From Gammaproteobacteria bacterium UBA2810 (GTDB lineage: Bacteria; Pseudomonadota; Gammaproteobacteria; Enterobacterales; Succinivibrionaceae), in assembly GCA_002351705.1 (NCBI GenBank), contig DEHC01000033.1, forward strand, positions 1 through 55,584: DNA of 55,584 nucleotides, written 5' to 3'. The notes below the pieces were generated by a model. It was not told the DNA's origin. It ran no database searches and was given only the letters and a program-made list of their open reading frames with translations. Shown one piece after another: positions 1 to 8,249 of the stretch (positions are counted from its first letter, which is position 1; every line of letters starts with the position of its first letter). Made by a program: the position numbers and the translations under genes.

Positions 1-918
1 GATGCTGTAGCCATCGTACCATTCCCTCGCCTTCTCATAGGAATTACCGAGTCCGTAGTAGTCAAACATGGCCCTGACTTCTTCCGGAGTAAATCCGATG
101 GCCGTGCATAGGCTTCCTCTCCTCGTAAGCACGGTGTCAATGCCCAGATTGTTGAGCCCGGTGAATATTCCTTCCTTGGTGGCCCTGAGGCATCCTGTCA
201 GAATACCCTTTGAGATGTCCGCGTTGGTCTTGAGCGCCTTGCTCAGCATTGCTCCTATTAACTTGCTCATAGGCTCATAGTACCCGCCCATGGCAGCTTT
301 CTGCAGAGGCACGTCATACTCGTCAATCAGCAGGACCGGCTTCCTGCCGAAGTGCCGGAACAGTGCGCTGCAGATTGTAACAAGGGATGACTGAAGGGTT
401 TTTATAGCCTCCGCGGTGCCGGAACAGAGCAGATCCTCATCAAGCAGCCTTGAGAACGCTTTTTTCTCATCGGCACGCAGAGCCTTGCTGTCCTTCAGCC
501 ATTCGAAGCGGGAGGCGAGACGCAAGATGATATCACCAAGCAGATCGCAGGCGTTCCTGAAATTAATCCCGTCTGTATCCTTGAGCGAGAGCGCAACCAC
601 CGGGTACTGTCCCATATGCTCCTCGCAGAACTCCCGATCCTCCATTACCTTAAGCCCACGGAAGAGCTCCTGCTGCGAAGAGGTATCGCCGGGATTCTGA
701 TAGTTCATCTCAAGGAAACAGCGGAGAGTGCTCATGGTCAGGGTCTTGCCGAAGCGCCTCGGCCGGAGCAGCAGGAACCTGCTGGCTGTTCCGCTGAAGA
801 GTGGCTTCAGGTACTGTGTCTTGTCGACATAATAGATTCCATTTTTGCGCAGAGTCTCAAAATCCTCTTCACCAGGCATCGGAATAAGCCGCGGCCGGTT
901 CTGATTGTTCTCCGTCAT
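1..918 (-). CDS. AAA-ATPase-like domain protein (PF09820 family), 3' end outside window
   Basis: The reading frame is open from an ATG at 916-918 to the left edge (306 codons), so the C-terminus is missing. The N-terminus has the family pattern GIYYVDKT, then LLLRPRRFGKTL, which holds the nucleotide-binding Gly-Lys-Thr, then a Walker B-like VLLIDEYDVPL, and it reaches the WYDGY motif where the window ends. Family members usually continue into a PD-(D/E)XK nuclease domain (DUF1703); whether this one does cannot be seen. Their function is not settled: they are widespread in gut bacteria in many copies and are suspected of acting on DNA. It belongs to a different subgroup from the copies at 35.9, 38.4, 41.5 and 54.3 kb, which begin with a shorter IA(Q/L)T-type N-terminus. 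Confidence 0.85.
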   Translation of the reverse strand, partial: MTENNQNRPRLIPMPGEEDFETLRKNGIYYVDKTQYLKPLFSGTASRFLLLRPRRFGKTLTMSTLRCFLEMNYQNPGDTSSQQELFRGLKVMEDREFCEEHMGQYPVVALSLKDTDGINFRNACDLLGDIILRLASRFEWLKDSKALRADEKKAFSRLLDEDLLCSGTAEAIKTLQSSLVTICSALFRHFGRKPVLLIDEYDVPLQKAAMGGYYEPMSKLIGAMLSKALKTNADISKGILTGCLRATKEGIFTGLNNLGIDTVLTRRGSLCTAIGFTPEEVRAMFDYYGLGNSYEKAREWYDGYSI

Positions 919-1148
919 GATTGCGCTCCATGCAGCTGTGGATTGCTTTCCGGCAGCAGATACGTGTGATTTCGTCAGCAACTGAACTATTCTATCAGAA
1001 CCAGCAATGGATCAGCGTTTCACCGGAAAATGCGGCAGCCCGGAGTGCGTGGAAGCAGGGAAACCCGGTGAACCGCATTTCCCCTCTGAAAAAGAAGTGG
1101 AGCAATTCCTGTCAGGACAAAGCGCAGAGGCCCTTCCGGAGCCTCTCC

Positions 1149-1877
1149 TCAGAGCACGTGGCTCAGGAAGTAGGGCATCTGCTTCCTCCACCACGGCCAG
1201 TCATGCGCGACGTCATAGCCCCAGAAGTCAACCCACGCCCCTGAGCTGTGGCTTCCGAGTATTCCGGCCATCGCCCTTGTCGAGTCGAGCGTCCAGTGTT
1301 CCCAGGCACCCTGCCCGACGCAGAGCACCATCTTCCTCCGGCGGCAGGACTCCCAGATCGGATCGTCATTGTTCTTCCACGGAAGATAGTCCTGCGGCGA
1401 GTTGAGCCAGGTGAGGTCATCGTGGTAGTCGCCGAAGAAGTAGCCCGCGCTGTAGAGGCCGCTTAAGGATATCAGCGTGTCGAAGAGATCCGGCCGGCGG
1501 AGGAACATGTTCATCGCGTGGAACCCTCCGAGCGAGCAGCCCGTCACTATGAAGGTCTCATCGCCGCGCCTCACGCGGGGGACCAGCTCCTCGGTGATGT
1601 ACCTGAACCAGCGCTCATGCTGCTCGAGGCGCCATCTGCAGTCGCCCCAGGTGTTGCTCCAGGTCTCCTGGTCGATGGCGTCGGCGCAGATGAGGCGGAT
1701 GTCGCCCCGGTCAATCCAGTACTGCACCGCGCCGACCATGCCCTCATCCTCGTATTCCCAGAAGCGCTTGTCCTGGGTCGGGATGACAAGTATGGAGTGG
1801 CCGGAGTGGCCGAAGATCTTGTACTCCATGTCACGCCCGAGGTTATGGCTGTATTCCTTCCTGTACTCTATGTGCAT
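1149..1877 (-). CDS. Esterase-family alpha/beta hydrolase (PF00756-like)
   Basis: A 242-residue cytoplasmic protein without signal peptide. The nucleophile elbow GCSLGG puts the catalytic serine near residue 115, and the C-terminal YDVAHDW supplies the likely catalytic histidine near residue 225. The family includes esterase D / S-formylglutathione hydrolase and antigen 85 types, so an acyl or thioester substrate is possible but not shown. The ATG overlaps the stop of the upstream ATP-grasp gene (TAATG), with GGAG five bases before it, so the two are translationally coupled and probably work in one pathway. A related esterase lies at 8250-9023. Confidence 0.85.
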   Translation of the reverse strand: MHIEYRKEYSHNLGRDMEYKIFGHSGHSILVIPTQDKRFWEYEDEGMVGAVQYWIDRGDIRLICADAIDQETWSNTWGDCRWRLEQHERWFRYITEELVPRVRRGDETFIVTGCSLGGFHAMNMFLRRPDLFDTLISLSGLYSAGYFFGDYHDDLTWLNSPQDYLPWKNNDDPIWESCRRRKMVLCVGQGAWEHWTLDSTRAMAGILGSHSSGAWVDFWGYDVAHDWPWWRKQMPYFLSHVL

Positions 1878-3073
1878 TATGACTCCCTCTCGTGGACAAA
1901 CCGGTCGAACTCAACCATCTCTTCATAAGTCTTAAGGCGCACGGTATACATCTGCTCGCCCATCGCCGAGACCATGATGCCCTGCATCCTCTCGCACATT
2001 ACCATGTCCTTCCCGTAGCGCTCAAGGATTTCCTCATGGGTGTGACGGTAGCGGTGCTCGTCGCGGCGGGAGGCGAAGGCGCAGTAGTACTGCTCGCCGG
2101 GCTGCACGCCGCTCTTCCCGTACGCCACCATGTCCGCCCAAATCTTATAGACATCGATGCTGTGGGCGAAGTTGATCATGTCCGGGGTGTAGCCTCCCGC
2201 GGGGCGCATGTTGACCTCGAGACCGACATAGTCGCCCTTCTTCCCGAGGCCCGGGCGGTCGGAGCCGAGGACGAAGAACTCGAGGTGGACGAAGCGGTTG
2301 AAGACGCCGAAGGCCTTCACCGTGGCGCGCCCCCTCTCCCTGAGCTGCTCCGGCATCACGGGAGAGACGTAGTAGGAGAGGTCAAGGTGCCCCTTCACGA
2401 TGTCGGCGACTGAGGGCGGCCACATGGTCATGGACTCGAAGAGGGGCTCGCCGCCGCGGCCGACGATCGCGTCATAGCTCGCGATGTCGCCCTGCACGAA
2501 CTCCTCGACTACATAGTGCCGCCATTCCTTCTCGTCACGGAAGAACGCGGAGAGATCGCCGCTGTCATTTATCTTGTATGTCCCGTTCGCCCCGACGCCG
2601 ATGTCGGGCTTCGCGAATACGGGGTATCCCGTCTTCCCCGCGAAGGCGCGCACCGCCTCCTCGCCCTCCGCTGCCCTGATCTGCCTTGCGGATGGGACTC
2701 CCGCGAGCGCGTAGTAGCGCTTCATCTCGCTCTTTTCCTTGATGGCGTCAATGTGGTCGGTCTGTATGCCGGTACGCACGTTGAAGTCGGTGCGGAGCCT
2801 CGCGTCCTGCGCCAGCCAGTACTCGTTGTTCGACTCAATCCAGTCGATCCGGCCCCATTTCGAGGCGAGGAAGGCCACAGCCCGGTACATCCTGCCGTAG
2901 TCCTCCATATCGGGAACGAAGTACCAGTCATCGAGAGATCCCTTAAGCTCATTGGAGAGGCTCTCGTAAGGCGCGTCGCCGATGCCGAGCACGGTTATGC
3001 CGTTCTGCTTCAGGCGGCGGCAGAATTCCCAGTAGGTGTGCGGAAACTGCGGAGAAATGAAGATAAAATTCAT
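1877..3073 (-). CDS. ATP-grasp ligase, carbamoyl-phosphate-synthase-like (copy 1)
   Basis: A 398-residue protein. The N-terminal pre-ATP-grasp lobe (FISPQFP, GIGDAPYESL) is followed by the central ATP-binding segment GYPVFAKPDIGVGANGTYK and EEFVQGD, then the metal/phosphate part LEFF...LGLEVNMRPAGGY. The closest general family is carbamoyl-phosphate synthase large-chain/biotin-carboxylase-like ATP-grasp, whose members ligate a carboxylate to an amine or thiol through an acyl phosphate. It is clearly paralogous to the 406-residue protein encoded divergently from 3308 (same FISPxFP start, ESxNEYWLA, GGYxPD). GAGG and AGGG precede the ATG. The substrate is unknown; its neighbours suggest a peptide or gamma-glutamyl compound. 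Confidence 0.85.
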   Translation of the reverse strand: MNFIFISPQFPHTYWEFCRRLKQNGITVLGIGDAPYESLSNELKGSLDDWYFVPDMEDYGRMYRAVAFLASKWGRIDWIESNNEYWLAQDARLRTDFNVRTGIQTDHIDAIKEKSEMKRYYALAGVPSARQIRAAEGEEAVRAFAGKTGYPVFAKPDIGVGANGTYKINDSGDLSAFFRDEKEWRHYVVEEFVQGDIASYDAIVGRGGEPLFESMTMWPPSVADIVKGHLDLSYYVSPVMPEQLRERGRATVKAFGVFNRFVHLEFFVLGSDRPGLGKKGDYVGLEVNMRPAGGYTPDMINFAHSIDVYKIWADMVAYGKSGVQPGEQYYCAFASRRDEHRYRHTHEEILERYGKDMVMCERMQGIMVSAMGEQMYTVRLKTYEEMVEFDRFVHERES

Positions 3074-3143
3074 GAAAACTGCCCTTCCTCAAAAAAATTA
3101 TCTGCAAAGTCCTTCAAACCCTGCTAAACTAATTCCTAGTATT

Positions 3144-3175
3144 CATATTATATCAATATGTTTTAGCTGAAGGAA
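3144..3175 (-). promoter_or_regulatory. Candidate promoter and 6-bp palindrome between the divergent ATP-grasp genes
   Basis: On the minus strand TTCCTT is followed after 17 bases by TATAAT (plus-strand 3147-3152). An inverted repeat CATATT-5-AATATG (3144-3160) overlaps this -10 element and could be an operator. It would serve the minus-strand ATP-grasp/esterase pair. No equally clear promoter was found for the plus-strand genes in the same 234-bp gap. Confidence 0.4.
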
Positions 3176-3307
3176 CACTTTTGTGAATTTCCGAGGCGGT
3201 GATGCTCCGGATCCTGATCCCACGGACAGGATCCGCGCACGGGCGACACGCAGCTGGCGCTGCACTGCCGGGACAGACCAATAACAAATTATAAAGGAGG
3301 CGCAATA

Positions 3308-4528
3308 ATGAACATTATATTCATCAGCCCCAACTTCCCACTCCATTTCTGGAACTTCTGCGACCGGCTCCGGCGGCTCGGAGCGAATGTCTTCGGCATC
3401 GGCGACTGCCCGTATGAGAGCCTCGCGGGTGAGGTGAGGTCGAGCGTTACCGAATACTACCACGTCACGTCGCTTGAGGATTATTCACAGGTCTACCGCG
3501 CCGCGGCCTACTACGCCTGGAAGTACGGGAAGATTGACCACGTGGAGTCGCAGAACGAGTACTGGCTCGCACTTGAGGCAAGACTCCGCGACGACTTCAA
3601 CGTCCCCTTCGGGCTCCGGAGCAAAGACATGGCGGCACTGCAGAGGAAGTCGCAGATGAAGCTCGCCTATAAGGCTGCCGGGGTGAAGACTGCTGGCTAC
3701 CGCCTCATCGAGAGCCGCGCCGGCGCCCGTGAGTTCGCCTCCTGGGCGGGCTACCCCGTCATCATCAAGCCGGACAGGGGAGTCGGCGCCTCCCACACTT
3801 ACAAGGTCACAAATGACGAGGAGCTCCGGAAGGTCCTCCAGGAAATCCCCGCGGACGGCAGCTACATCATGGAGGAGTACGTCCCCGGGCATGTCGAGAC
3901 CTTTGACGGCATCACGAACGCCGATGGGAATGTCCTCTTCTACACCGGGCAGGTCATGGCGGTGACTCCGCTCGACATGCTCTCGGGCGCCGGCGAGAAC
4001 GTGAGCTGGACACAGCCCGTCGAGAAGGTTGACGACCTCCGCGACGCGGGATTCCGCACCCTTAAGGCCTTCAACGTCCGCTCGCGCTTCTTCCACTTCG
4101 AGTTCTTCCGCCTCGACGAGGACAAAGCCGGGCTCGGGCGCCGCGGCGACATCCTGGGGCTCGAGGTGAACCTCCGCGCCCCGGGCGGCTACATTCCGGA
4201 CAAGATGGACTACGCCTACAACGTCGATGTCTATCAGATCTGGGCGGAGAGCCTGGTATACGGTGAGAACCGCTCATTCCCGCACCCTGTGTTCCAGAGC
4301 TACGTGACCCATTTCGGGCGCGGAGCCGGCAATGAGTACCTGCACAGCGCCGACGAGGTCCGCCGCGAGTTTCAGGGCCGGATCCTCATCGACCGCGAGC
4401 CCCCGAAGGCCATATCGGGCGGCATGGGCTCGCAGGTGTTCGTGCTCCGCTCGCAGGACCCTGACGACATCCGCCGCCAGGCAGATTTCATCCTCCGCCA
4501 TAAGGACGGCAGCGTCATAAGGATATAG
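3308..4528 (+). CDS. ATP-grasp ligase, carbamoyl-phosphate-synthase-like (copy 2)
   Basis: A 406-residue paralogue of the divergent neighbour. N-terminal FISPNFP and GIGDCPYESL, ATP-binding GYPVIIKPDRGVGASHTYK, EEYVPGH, and the metal-binding LGLEVNLRAPGGYIPD are all present, so it should be catalytically active. A strong ribosome site (AAGGAGG, seven bases before the ATG) fixes the start. It is followed after 8 bases by the glutamate-cysteine-ligase-like gene and then the class II amidotransferase, which points to one operon. A ligase acting on gamma-glutamylcysteine or a similar product would make sense here, because no glutathione synthetase domain is seen in the window; that is inference. 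Confidence 0.87.
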   Translation: MNIIFISPNFPLHFWNFCDRLRRLGANVFGIGDCPYESLAGEVRSSVTEYYHVTSLEDYSQVYRAAAYYAWKYGKIDHVESQNEYWLALEARLRDDFNVPFGLRSKDMAALQRKSQMKLAYKAAGVKTAGYRLIESRAGAREFASWAGYPVIIKPDRGVGASHTYKVTNDEELRKVLQEIPADGSYIMEEYVPGHVETFDGITNADGNVLFYTGQVMAVTPLDMLSGAGENVSWTQPVEKVDDLRDAGFRTLKAFNVRSRFFHFEFFRLDEDKAGLGRRGDILGLEVNLRAPGGYIPDKMDYAYNVDVYQIWAESLVYGENRSFPHPVFQSYVTHFGRGAGNEYLHSADEVRREFQGRILIDREPPKAISGGMGSQVFVLRSQDPDDIRRQADFILRHKDGSVIRI

Positions 4529-4536
4529 GGAGGCTC

Positions 4537-5868
4537 ATGCTTCACATTGAGGACAAAGGAGTGAGGGATCTCCTCCTCACCGGAAACTTCGGCCTGGAGA
4601 AGGAGTCGCTCCGCATCACAAAGGACGGGCACCTGTCACACGCGCCGCATCCCTTCAGCCAGGACGATAAGCAGATTGTCCGCGACTTCTGCGAGAACCA
4701 GACCGAGATCAACACCGGCGTCTCGAAGTCAGCGGATGGTGTGCTCGCCGAGCTCCATGAGCTCAACACGAGGATTTACGCGGGGATCCGCGCGCTTCCG
4801 GAGCCGGAGCTTCTCTGGCCCTTCAGCAATCCGCCGTACATAAAGGACGAGGAGGACATCCCCGTCGCGCAGTTCTTCGGCGATCTCGCCGAGAAGACCG
4901 AGTACCGCCTGGGGCTCAGCAAAAAGTACGGCCGCTACAAGATGGCCCTCTCCGGCATACACTTCAACTACTCGTTCTCGGGCGATCTCCTCCGGAGGAA
5001 CTATGAGGCAGAGACCGGCAGAAAGGTGGAGCACGGCGACGGGAGCTTCGGCTACCGGAGCTACGAGGACCGGCTCTACCTCGATCTCGCAGAGAACGCC
5101 ATGGCCTTCGGCTGGGTGCTCGTCGCCCTCACCGCCGCGTCGCCCGTCCTGGACAGCTCCTACTTTACGAAAGGCGAGGAGGGAGGCGGTGTGTTCACCG
5201 GCATGTCATCGGTGCGCTGCTCGGAGCTCGGCTACTGGAACTTCTTCACCCCGGTGCTCAACTACGGGAGCCGCGAGGCCTACGCCGGGAGCGCGGGGAG
5301 GTACGTGACAGAGGGGCTCATCGAGGCCCCCTCGGAGTTCTACTACCCGGTGCGCCTCAAGCCCCGGGGGAAGAACTCGCTCGACTCGATAAAGGAGAAC
5401 GGCATCAACCACATCGAGCTCCGGAGCATCGATCTCAACCCGTTCGCCGAGGACAATATCGATCTCCGCGACATAAAGTTCGCGCAGCTCCTCATCGTCT
5501 GGCTCGCCTCAATCCCAGGGACGCCGCTCCGCGACGGGGAGCAGGTGCTCGCGGTGCAGAACTACAAGACCGCGGCGCACTTTGATCTCCGCACGGTGAA
5601 GATCTCGTTCCCGGGAGGCAGGATCCTGCCCGCTGACGAGGCGGTCCGCACCGCTCTCGGAGGCATGCTAAGCTTCTACCAGGAGGTCTTCCGGGAGAGC
5701 CCTCAAAAGCAGGCAGAGGCCGAGGCGCTGCTCCGCTTTGAGCTCGCGAAGATTGAGCATCCGGAGGAGTACAGCTATGCCTGGCGCGCAAGGCGCGAGT
5801 ACGGGGAGAACTTTGTGAAGGACGGCCTTAGGCTCGCGCGACTGCGCGCGGAAAGCCATCAGGGCTGA
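4537..5868 (+). CDS. gshA: Glutamate-cysteine ligase-like enzyme
   Basis: 443 residues matching the glutamate-cysteine ligase fold: FGLEKESLRI (metal-binding glutamates) near residue 15, APHPF, ENQTEINTG, LWPFSNPPYI and SGIHFNYSF occur in family order. The reaction would be ATP-dependent formation of gamma-glutamyl-cysteine or a related gamma-glutamyl amide. It is shorter than E. coli GshA (about 518) and lacks the ATP-grasp half of bifunctional GshAB/GshF enzymes (about 750); instead a separate ATP-grasp gene sits 8 bases upstream. GGAGG lies three bases from the ATG, which is tight. The real amino substrate may not be cysteine, since the neighbouring amidotransferase suggests a protective gamma-glutamyl group. 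Confidence 0.82.
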   Translation: MLHIEDKGVRDLLLTGNFGLEKESLRITKDGHLSHAPHPFSQDDKQIVRDFCENQTEINTGVSKSADGVLAELHELNTRIYAGIRALPEPELLWPFSNPPYIKDEEDIPVAQFFGDLAEKTEYRLGLSKKYGRYKMALSGIHFNYSFSGDLLRRNYEAETGRKVEHGDGSFGYRSYEDRLYLDLAENAMAFGWVLVALTAASPVLDSSYFTKGEEGGGVFTGMSSVRCSELGYWNFFTPVLNYGSREAYAGSAGRYVTEGLIEAPSEFYYPVRLKPRGKNSLDSIKENGINHIELRSIDLNPFAEDNIDLRDIKFAQLLIVWLASIPGTPLRDGEQVLAVQNYKTAAHFDLRTVKISFPGGRILPADEAVRTALGGMLSFYQEVFRESPQKQAEAEALLRFELAKIEHPEEYSYAWRARREYGENFVKDGLRLARLRAESHQG

Positions 5869-5893
5869 AAACTGCATAAGGGGGTGCTTTAAG

Positions 5894-6688
5894 ATGTGTG
5901 AGTTATTCGGGCTCAGCAGCAGGGACAAAATCGGGGTCAATGAATACCTCAGGGCTTTTTTCCGCCACAGCGAGCAGCACCCCCACGGCTGGGGGCTCGC
6001 CCAGTTCTTCGGGAACGCGGTGCAGCTCGAGAAGGAGCCGGTCGCGGCGGTTGAGAGCCAGTATCTCAATACCCGCCTGAGCTTCCCCATCGACGCGAAA
6101 AGCCTCATCGCCCACATCCGCCTCGCGAGCGTCGGCCGCCTCCGCTACGAGAACTGCCATCCCTTTGTCCTCCGCGACATCGACGGCAGGGCCTGGACGT
6201 TCGCCCACAACGGCACCATCTTCAGCCCCGGAAGGAGCAGCGGGACCTCGATTGATTTCTACAAGGACAGGCAGCAGGGAGGCACCGACTCCGAGCGCGT
6301 GCTCCTCTACCTCATCGACCGCATCAACGGGAGGCGGAAAGAGCTCGGCCGCCGCCTGGAGGCGGAGGACCGCTTCGCTTTGCTTGACGAGGTCATAGCG
6401 GAGCTGAGCCACGGCAACAAGCTGAACCTCCTCATCTGGGACGGGGAGTACCTCTACGCCCACACCAACTATGCCGACACGCTCTTCACCAGGAAAATCC
6501 CAGGGTCCGGATCGCTCCTCATCGCGACGAAGCCCATAGATAACCTGAAGTGGGAGCATGTCCCCTTCCTGCAGCTGCAGGTCTACAAGGACGGGGAGAC
6601 CGTCTGGCAGGGACGCCGCAGGAGCGAACAGTTCTTCGACCACGAGAAGAACTGGGAGTACCGCAACATCGACTTCGCGTCGCTCTGA
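5894..6688 (+). CDS. Class II glutamine amidotransferase (YafJ/EgtC-like)
   Basis: 264 residues starting MCELFG, so Cys2 is the N-terminal nucleophile once the initiator Met is removed. HPHGWGLAQF, IAHIRLAS, ENCHPF and FAHNG are the usual class II amidotransferase motifs. The stand-alone family includes YafJ (function unclear) and EgtC, which removes a gamma-glutamyl group in ergothioneine synthesis. AGGGGG precedes the ATG by nine bases and the gene follows the ligase gene by 25 bases. In this operon a gamma-glutamyl hydrolase role would complement the upstream ligase; this is inference from context. Confidence 0.83.
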   Translation: MCELFGLSSRDKIGVNEYLRAFFRHSEQHPHGWGLAQFFGNAVQLEKEPVAAVESQYLNTRLSFPIDAKSLIAHIRLASVGRLRYENCHPFVLRDIDGRAWTFAHNGTIFSPGRSSGTSIDFYKDRQQGGTDSERVLLYLIDRINGRRKELGRRLEAEDRFALLDEVIAELSHGNKLNLLIWDGEYLYAHTNYADTLFTRKIPGSGSLLIATKPIDNLKWEHVPFLQLQVYKDGETVWQGRRRSEQFFDHEKNWEYRNIDFASL

Positions 6689-6817
6689 CGAAAGGGGCGC
6701 GCTGCCGCGCGCTTCCTGGCACTTCTCCGGACAGTTTCCCGCGGATCAGGCCGGCCTGCTTTCAACAGGCAGAAAGCCGCACAGCATCAGGAACAGCTGT
6801 AATTTGTTTTTTTATTA

Positions 6818-7050
6818 AGTGCTGCCGCAGCCGAAAATATATCCTCTTCGACCTCTTCCCTGCTCTGATCGAGGTAAGGGAAGCCCAAGGCGCTCATAGC
6901 AGGCAATCAGATCGGTCTTGTGCACGCCGAGAATTTCCGCTGCCTGCCATGGGAGATGATCTGATTCCTGATATAGGGGTAAAGGAGAATGGCATTTCTT
7001 GCCAGGGTATCTTCCTCATCAAGAGCAGTTACAAAGCGCTTCGTTACTGT
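6818..7050 (-). pseudogene. Decayed UPF0175-like antitoxin gene
   Basis: Reading the minus strand gives ALDEEDTLARNAILLYPYI and ISHGR, then after a one-base shift EILGVHKTDLIACYERLG, then after another shift DQSREEVEEDI. Together these match the UPF0175 family (small HTH-like proteins often paired with PIN-type toxins). At least two single-base frameshifts, near the HGR and ERLG positions, break it. No partner toxin was found. The rest of the 6689-7634 gap holds no gene I recognise, apart from the CRISPR-like repeat at 7319-7351. Confidence 0.5.
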
Positions 7051-7318
7051 TCACAGCCTATCTGTGCGATAGCTCCATGGTTACTGTTCAGTCATTTTAA
7101 GACGACTCAGATGCAAGTAAAAATTCATGGCAATGCCTCGTTATGACATATTTGCCGTCATTAAAATTTGATTGCATCATCTTCTTAAGTTATCGTAAAG
7201 GCATGGAACGGACGTTCTGCCCTTCACCATTAAAGAGAAGGATGTTGTTCCTGTCATAACAAGGTCTGTCCGGCAGAATTCATGATTTAATCTCTTCGTC
7301 TGTTCAGGCGTTGTCTGA

Positions 7319-7351
7319 CGCCGCTTCCCGTGAGGGGGCGTGGATTGAAAC
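7319..7351 (+). repeat. Solitary type I-C-like CRISPR repeat (degenerate)
   Basis: The 3' half, GGGGGCGTGGATTGAAAC, matches the conserved end of type I-C repeats, and the preceding CGCC...CCC/GGGGGCG part can form the expected hairpin. Only one copy is present and no cas gene lies in the window. A second, better-preserved copy in the opposite orientation is at 39668-39700. Confidence 0.45.
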
Positions 7352-7634
7352 AAAAGTTTAAAATTTTTCATTTTTTGAAAGCAGAGTTTGCAAGAGAATT
7401 GTCTGCCGGGCATTTACCAGGCTGCTTCCTCTTCCTGGAGGCAATCTTCAAGAGGATTTTCACCGCCTTCCCGGCTGGATTCCGCCACTCCGGGGATGCT
7501 GCTGAGGCACAGTGTTTCCTCTATAGCTCTCCAGTCATCACCGGAGATGAGCGCCGCGTTTCCGGCAGCGGGAGATGCTTTCCTGCGTCAGGACCTTACC
7601 GGGCCTTTTGCCTTCAAGCACCTCTGGACAGAGA

Positions 7635-8147
7635 TTACTTACCCTCCTCCTCCTCATCATCATCCCCATCCCCGTCTCCGTCCCAGCCTTCGTCATCATC
7701 ATCCCAGTCATCGCCGCCATCCTCGCCGTCCATTCCGAGCAGGTCATAGAGATTGTCCAGGAAGTCGTAAAAGTCCTCATAGGTGAACCCGTCATAAATT
7801 TCGCCGTCCTCAGGGAAATAGACGGCAAACTTCCGGCTGCCTTTCTTAAAGAGGACAGGGGCCCCGTCGCCCAGTCCTCCGACTGCGACATAGCTGTCAT
7901 CAGGCCTCCTGTCATCATTGACATCGATGAGCGGCTTGTGCGCGACGCCGTAGAACTGCACGCCGGCAGGCAGGAACAGCTCGCCGCCGTCGCTGAAGGT
8001 GAGCCACTCCCGGTACTCTTCGGGAAAAGTGATCCCGTTCTCCTTCTCAAAAGCCGAGATCTGCTCCTCTGTTGCAGGCTCGAGGAAGCTCATCGTCCCC
8101 TGTTCCCTGAACGTCTCGATAATTTTCCTAAGCCTCTCTGAAATCAT
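7635..8147 (-). CDS. SMI1/KNR4 (SUKH) family protein with acidic tail
   Basis: 171 residues from the ATG at 8145-8147, chosen because GGAG lies five bases upstream; longer frames to 8225 lack this. The sequence has the SUKH signature: an ATEEQISAFEKENGITFPEEYREW helix region, then SDGGELF, and VAVGGLGDG. SUKH proteins are typical immunity proteins against contact-dependent or secreted toxins. The last 30 or so residues are almost all Asp, Glu and Gly, ending in DDDEEEEGK. No cognate toxin is visible nearby. A Sel1 protein 1 kb away (9166-10398) has a similar acidic tail. Confidence 0.83.
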   Translation of the reverse strand: MISERLRKIIETFREQGTMSFLEPATEEQISAFEKENGITFPEEYREWLTFSDGGELFLPAGVQFYGVAHKPLIDVNDDRRPDDSYVAVGGLGDGAPVLFKKGSRKFAVYFPEDGEIYDGFTYEDFYDFLDNLYDLLGMDGEDGGDDWDDDDEGWDGDGDGDDDEEEEGK

Positions 8148-8249
8148 ATGCTCTCCATTTTTTTCAGCGGCGCCTGCCGGCAGGCGCCGGCAGAACGCAG
8201 AAGGGAGACCGGGGGACGGCTTCACAGCCCCGGCCAGAAGGATAAGGAA

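Noticed and set aside
1017..1081. Interleaved inverted repeats (GTTTCACCGG with CCGGTGAAC, AAATGCGG with CCGCATTT)
   Set aside because: They lie downstream of the esterase gene and may form alternative stems, but without a T-tract or a conserved partner no function can be supported.
6689..6720. GC-rich hairpin after the amidotransferase gene as a terminator
   Set aside because: GCGCG/CGCGC can pair but no T-run follows; it may still pause transcription.
7330..7749. Ser/Pro-rich plus-strand frames
   Set aside because: They are the antisense of the Asp/Glu-rich tail of the SUKH gene and have no family features.
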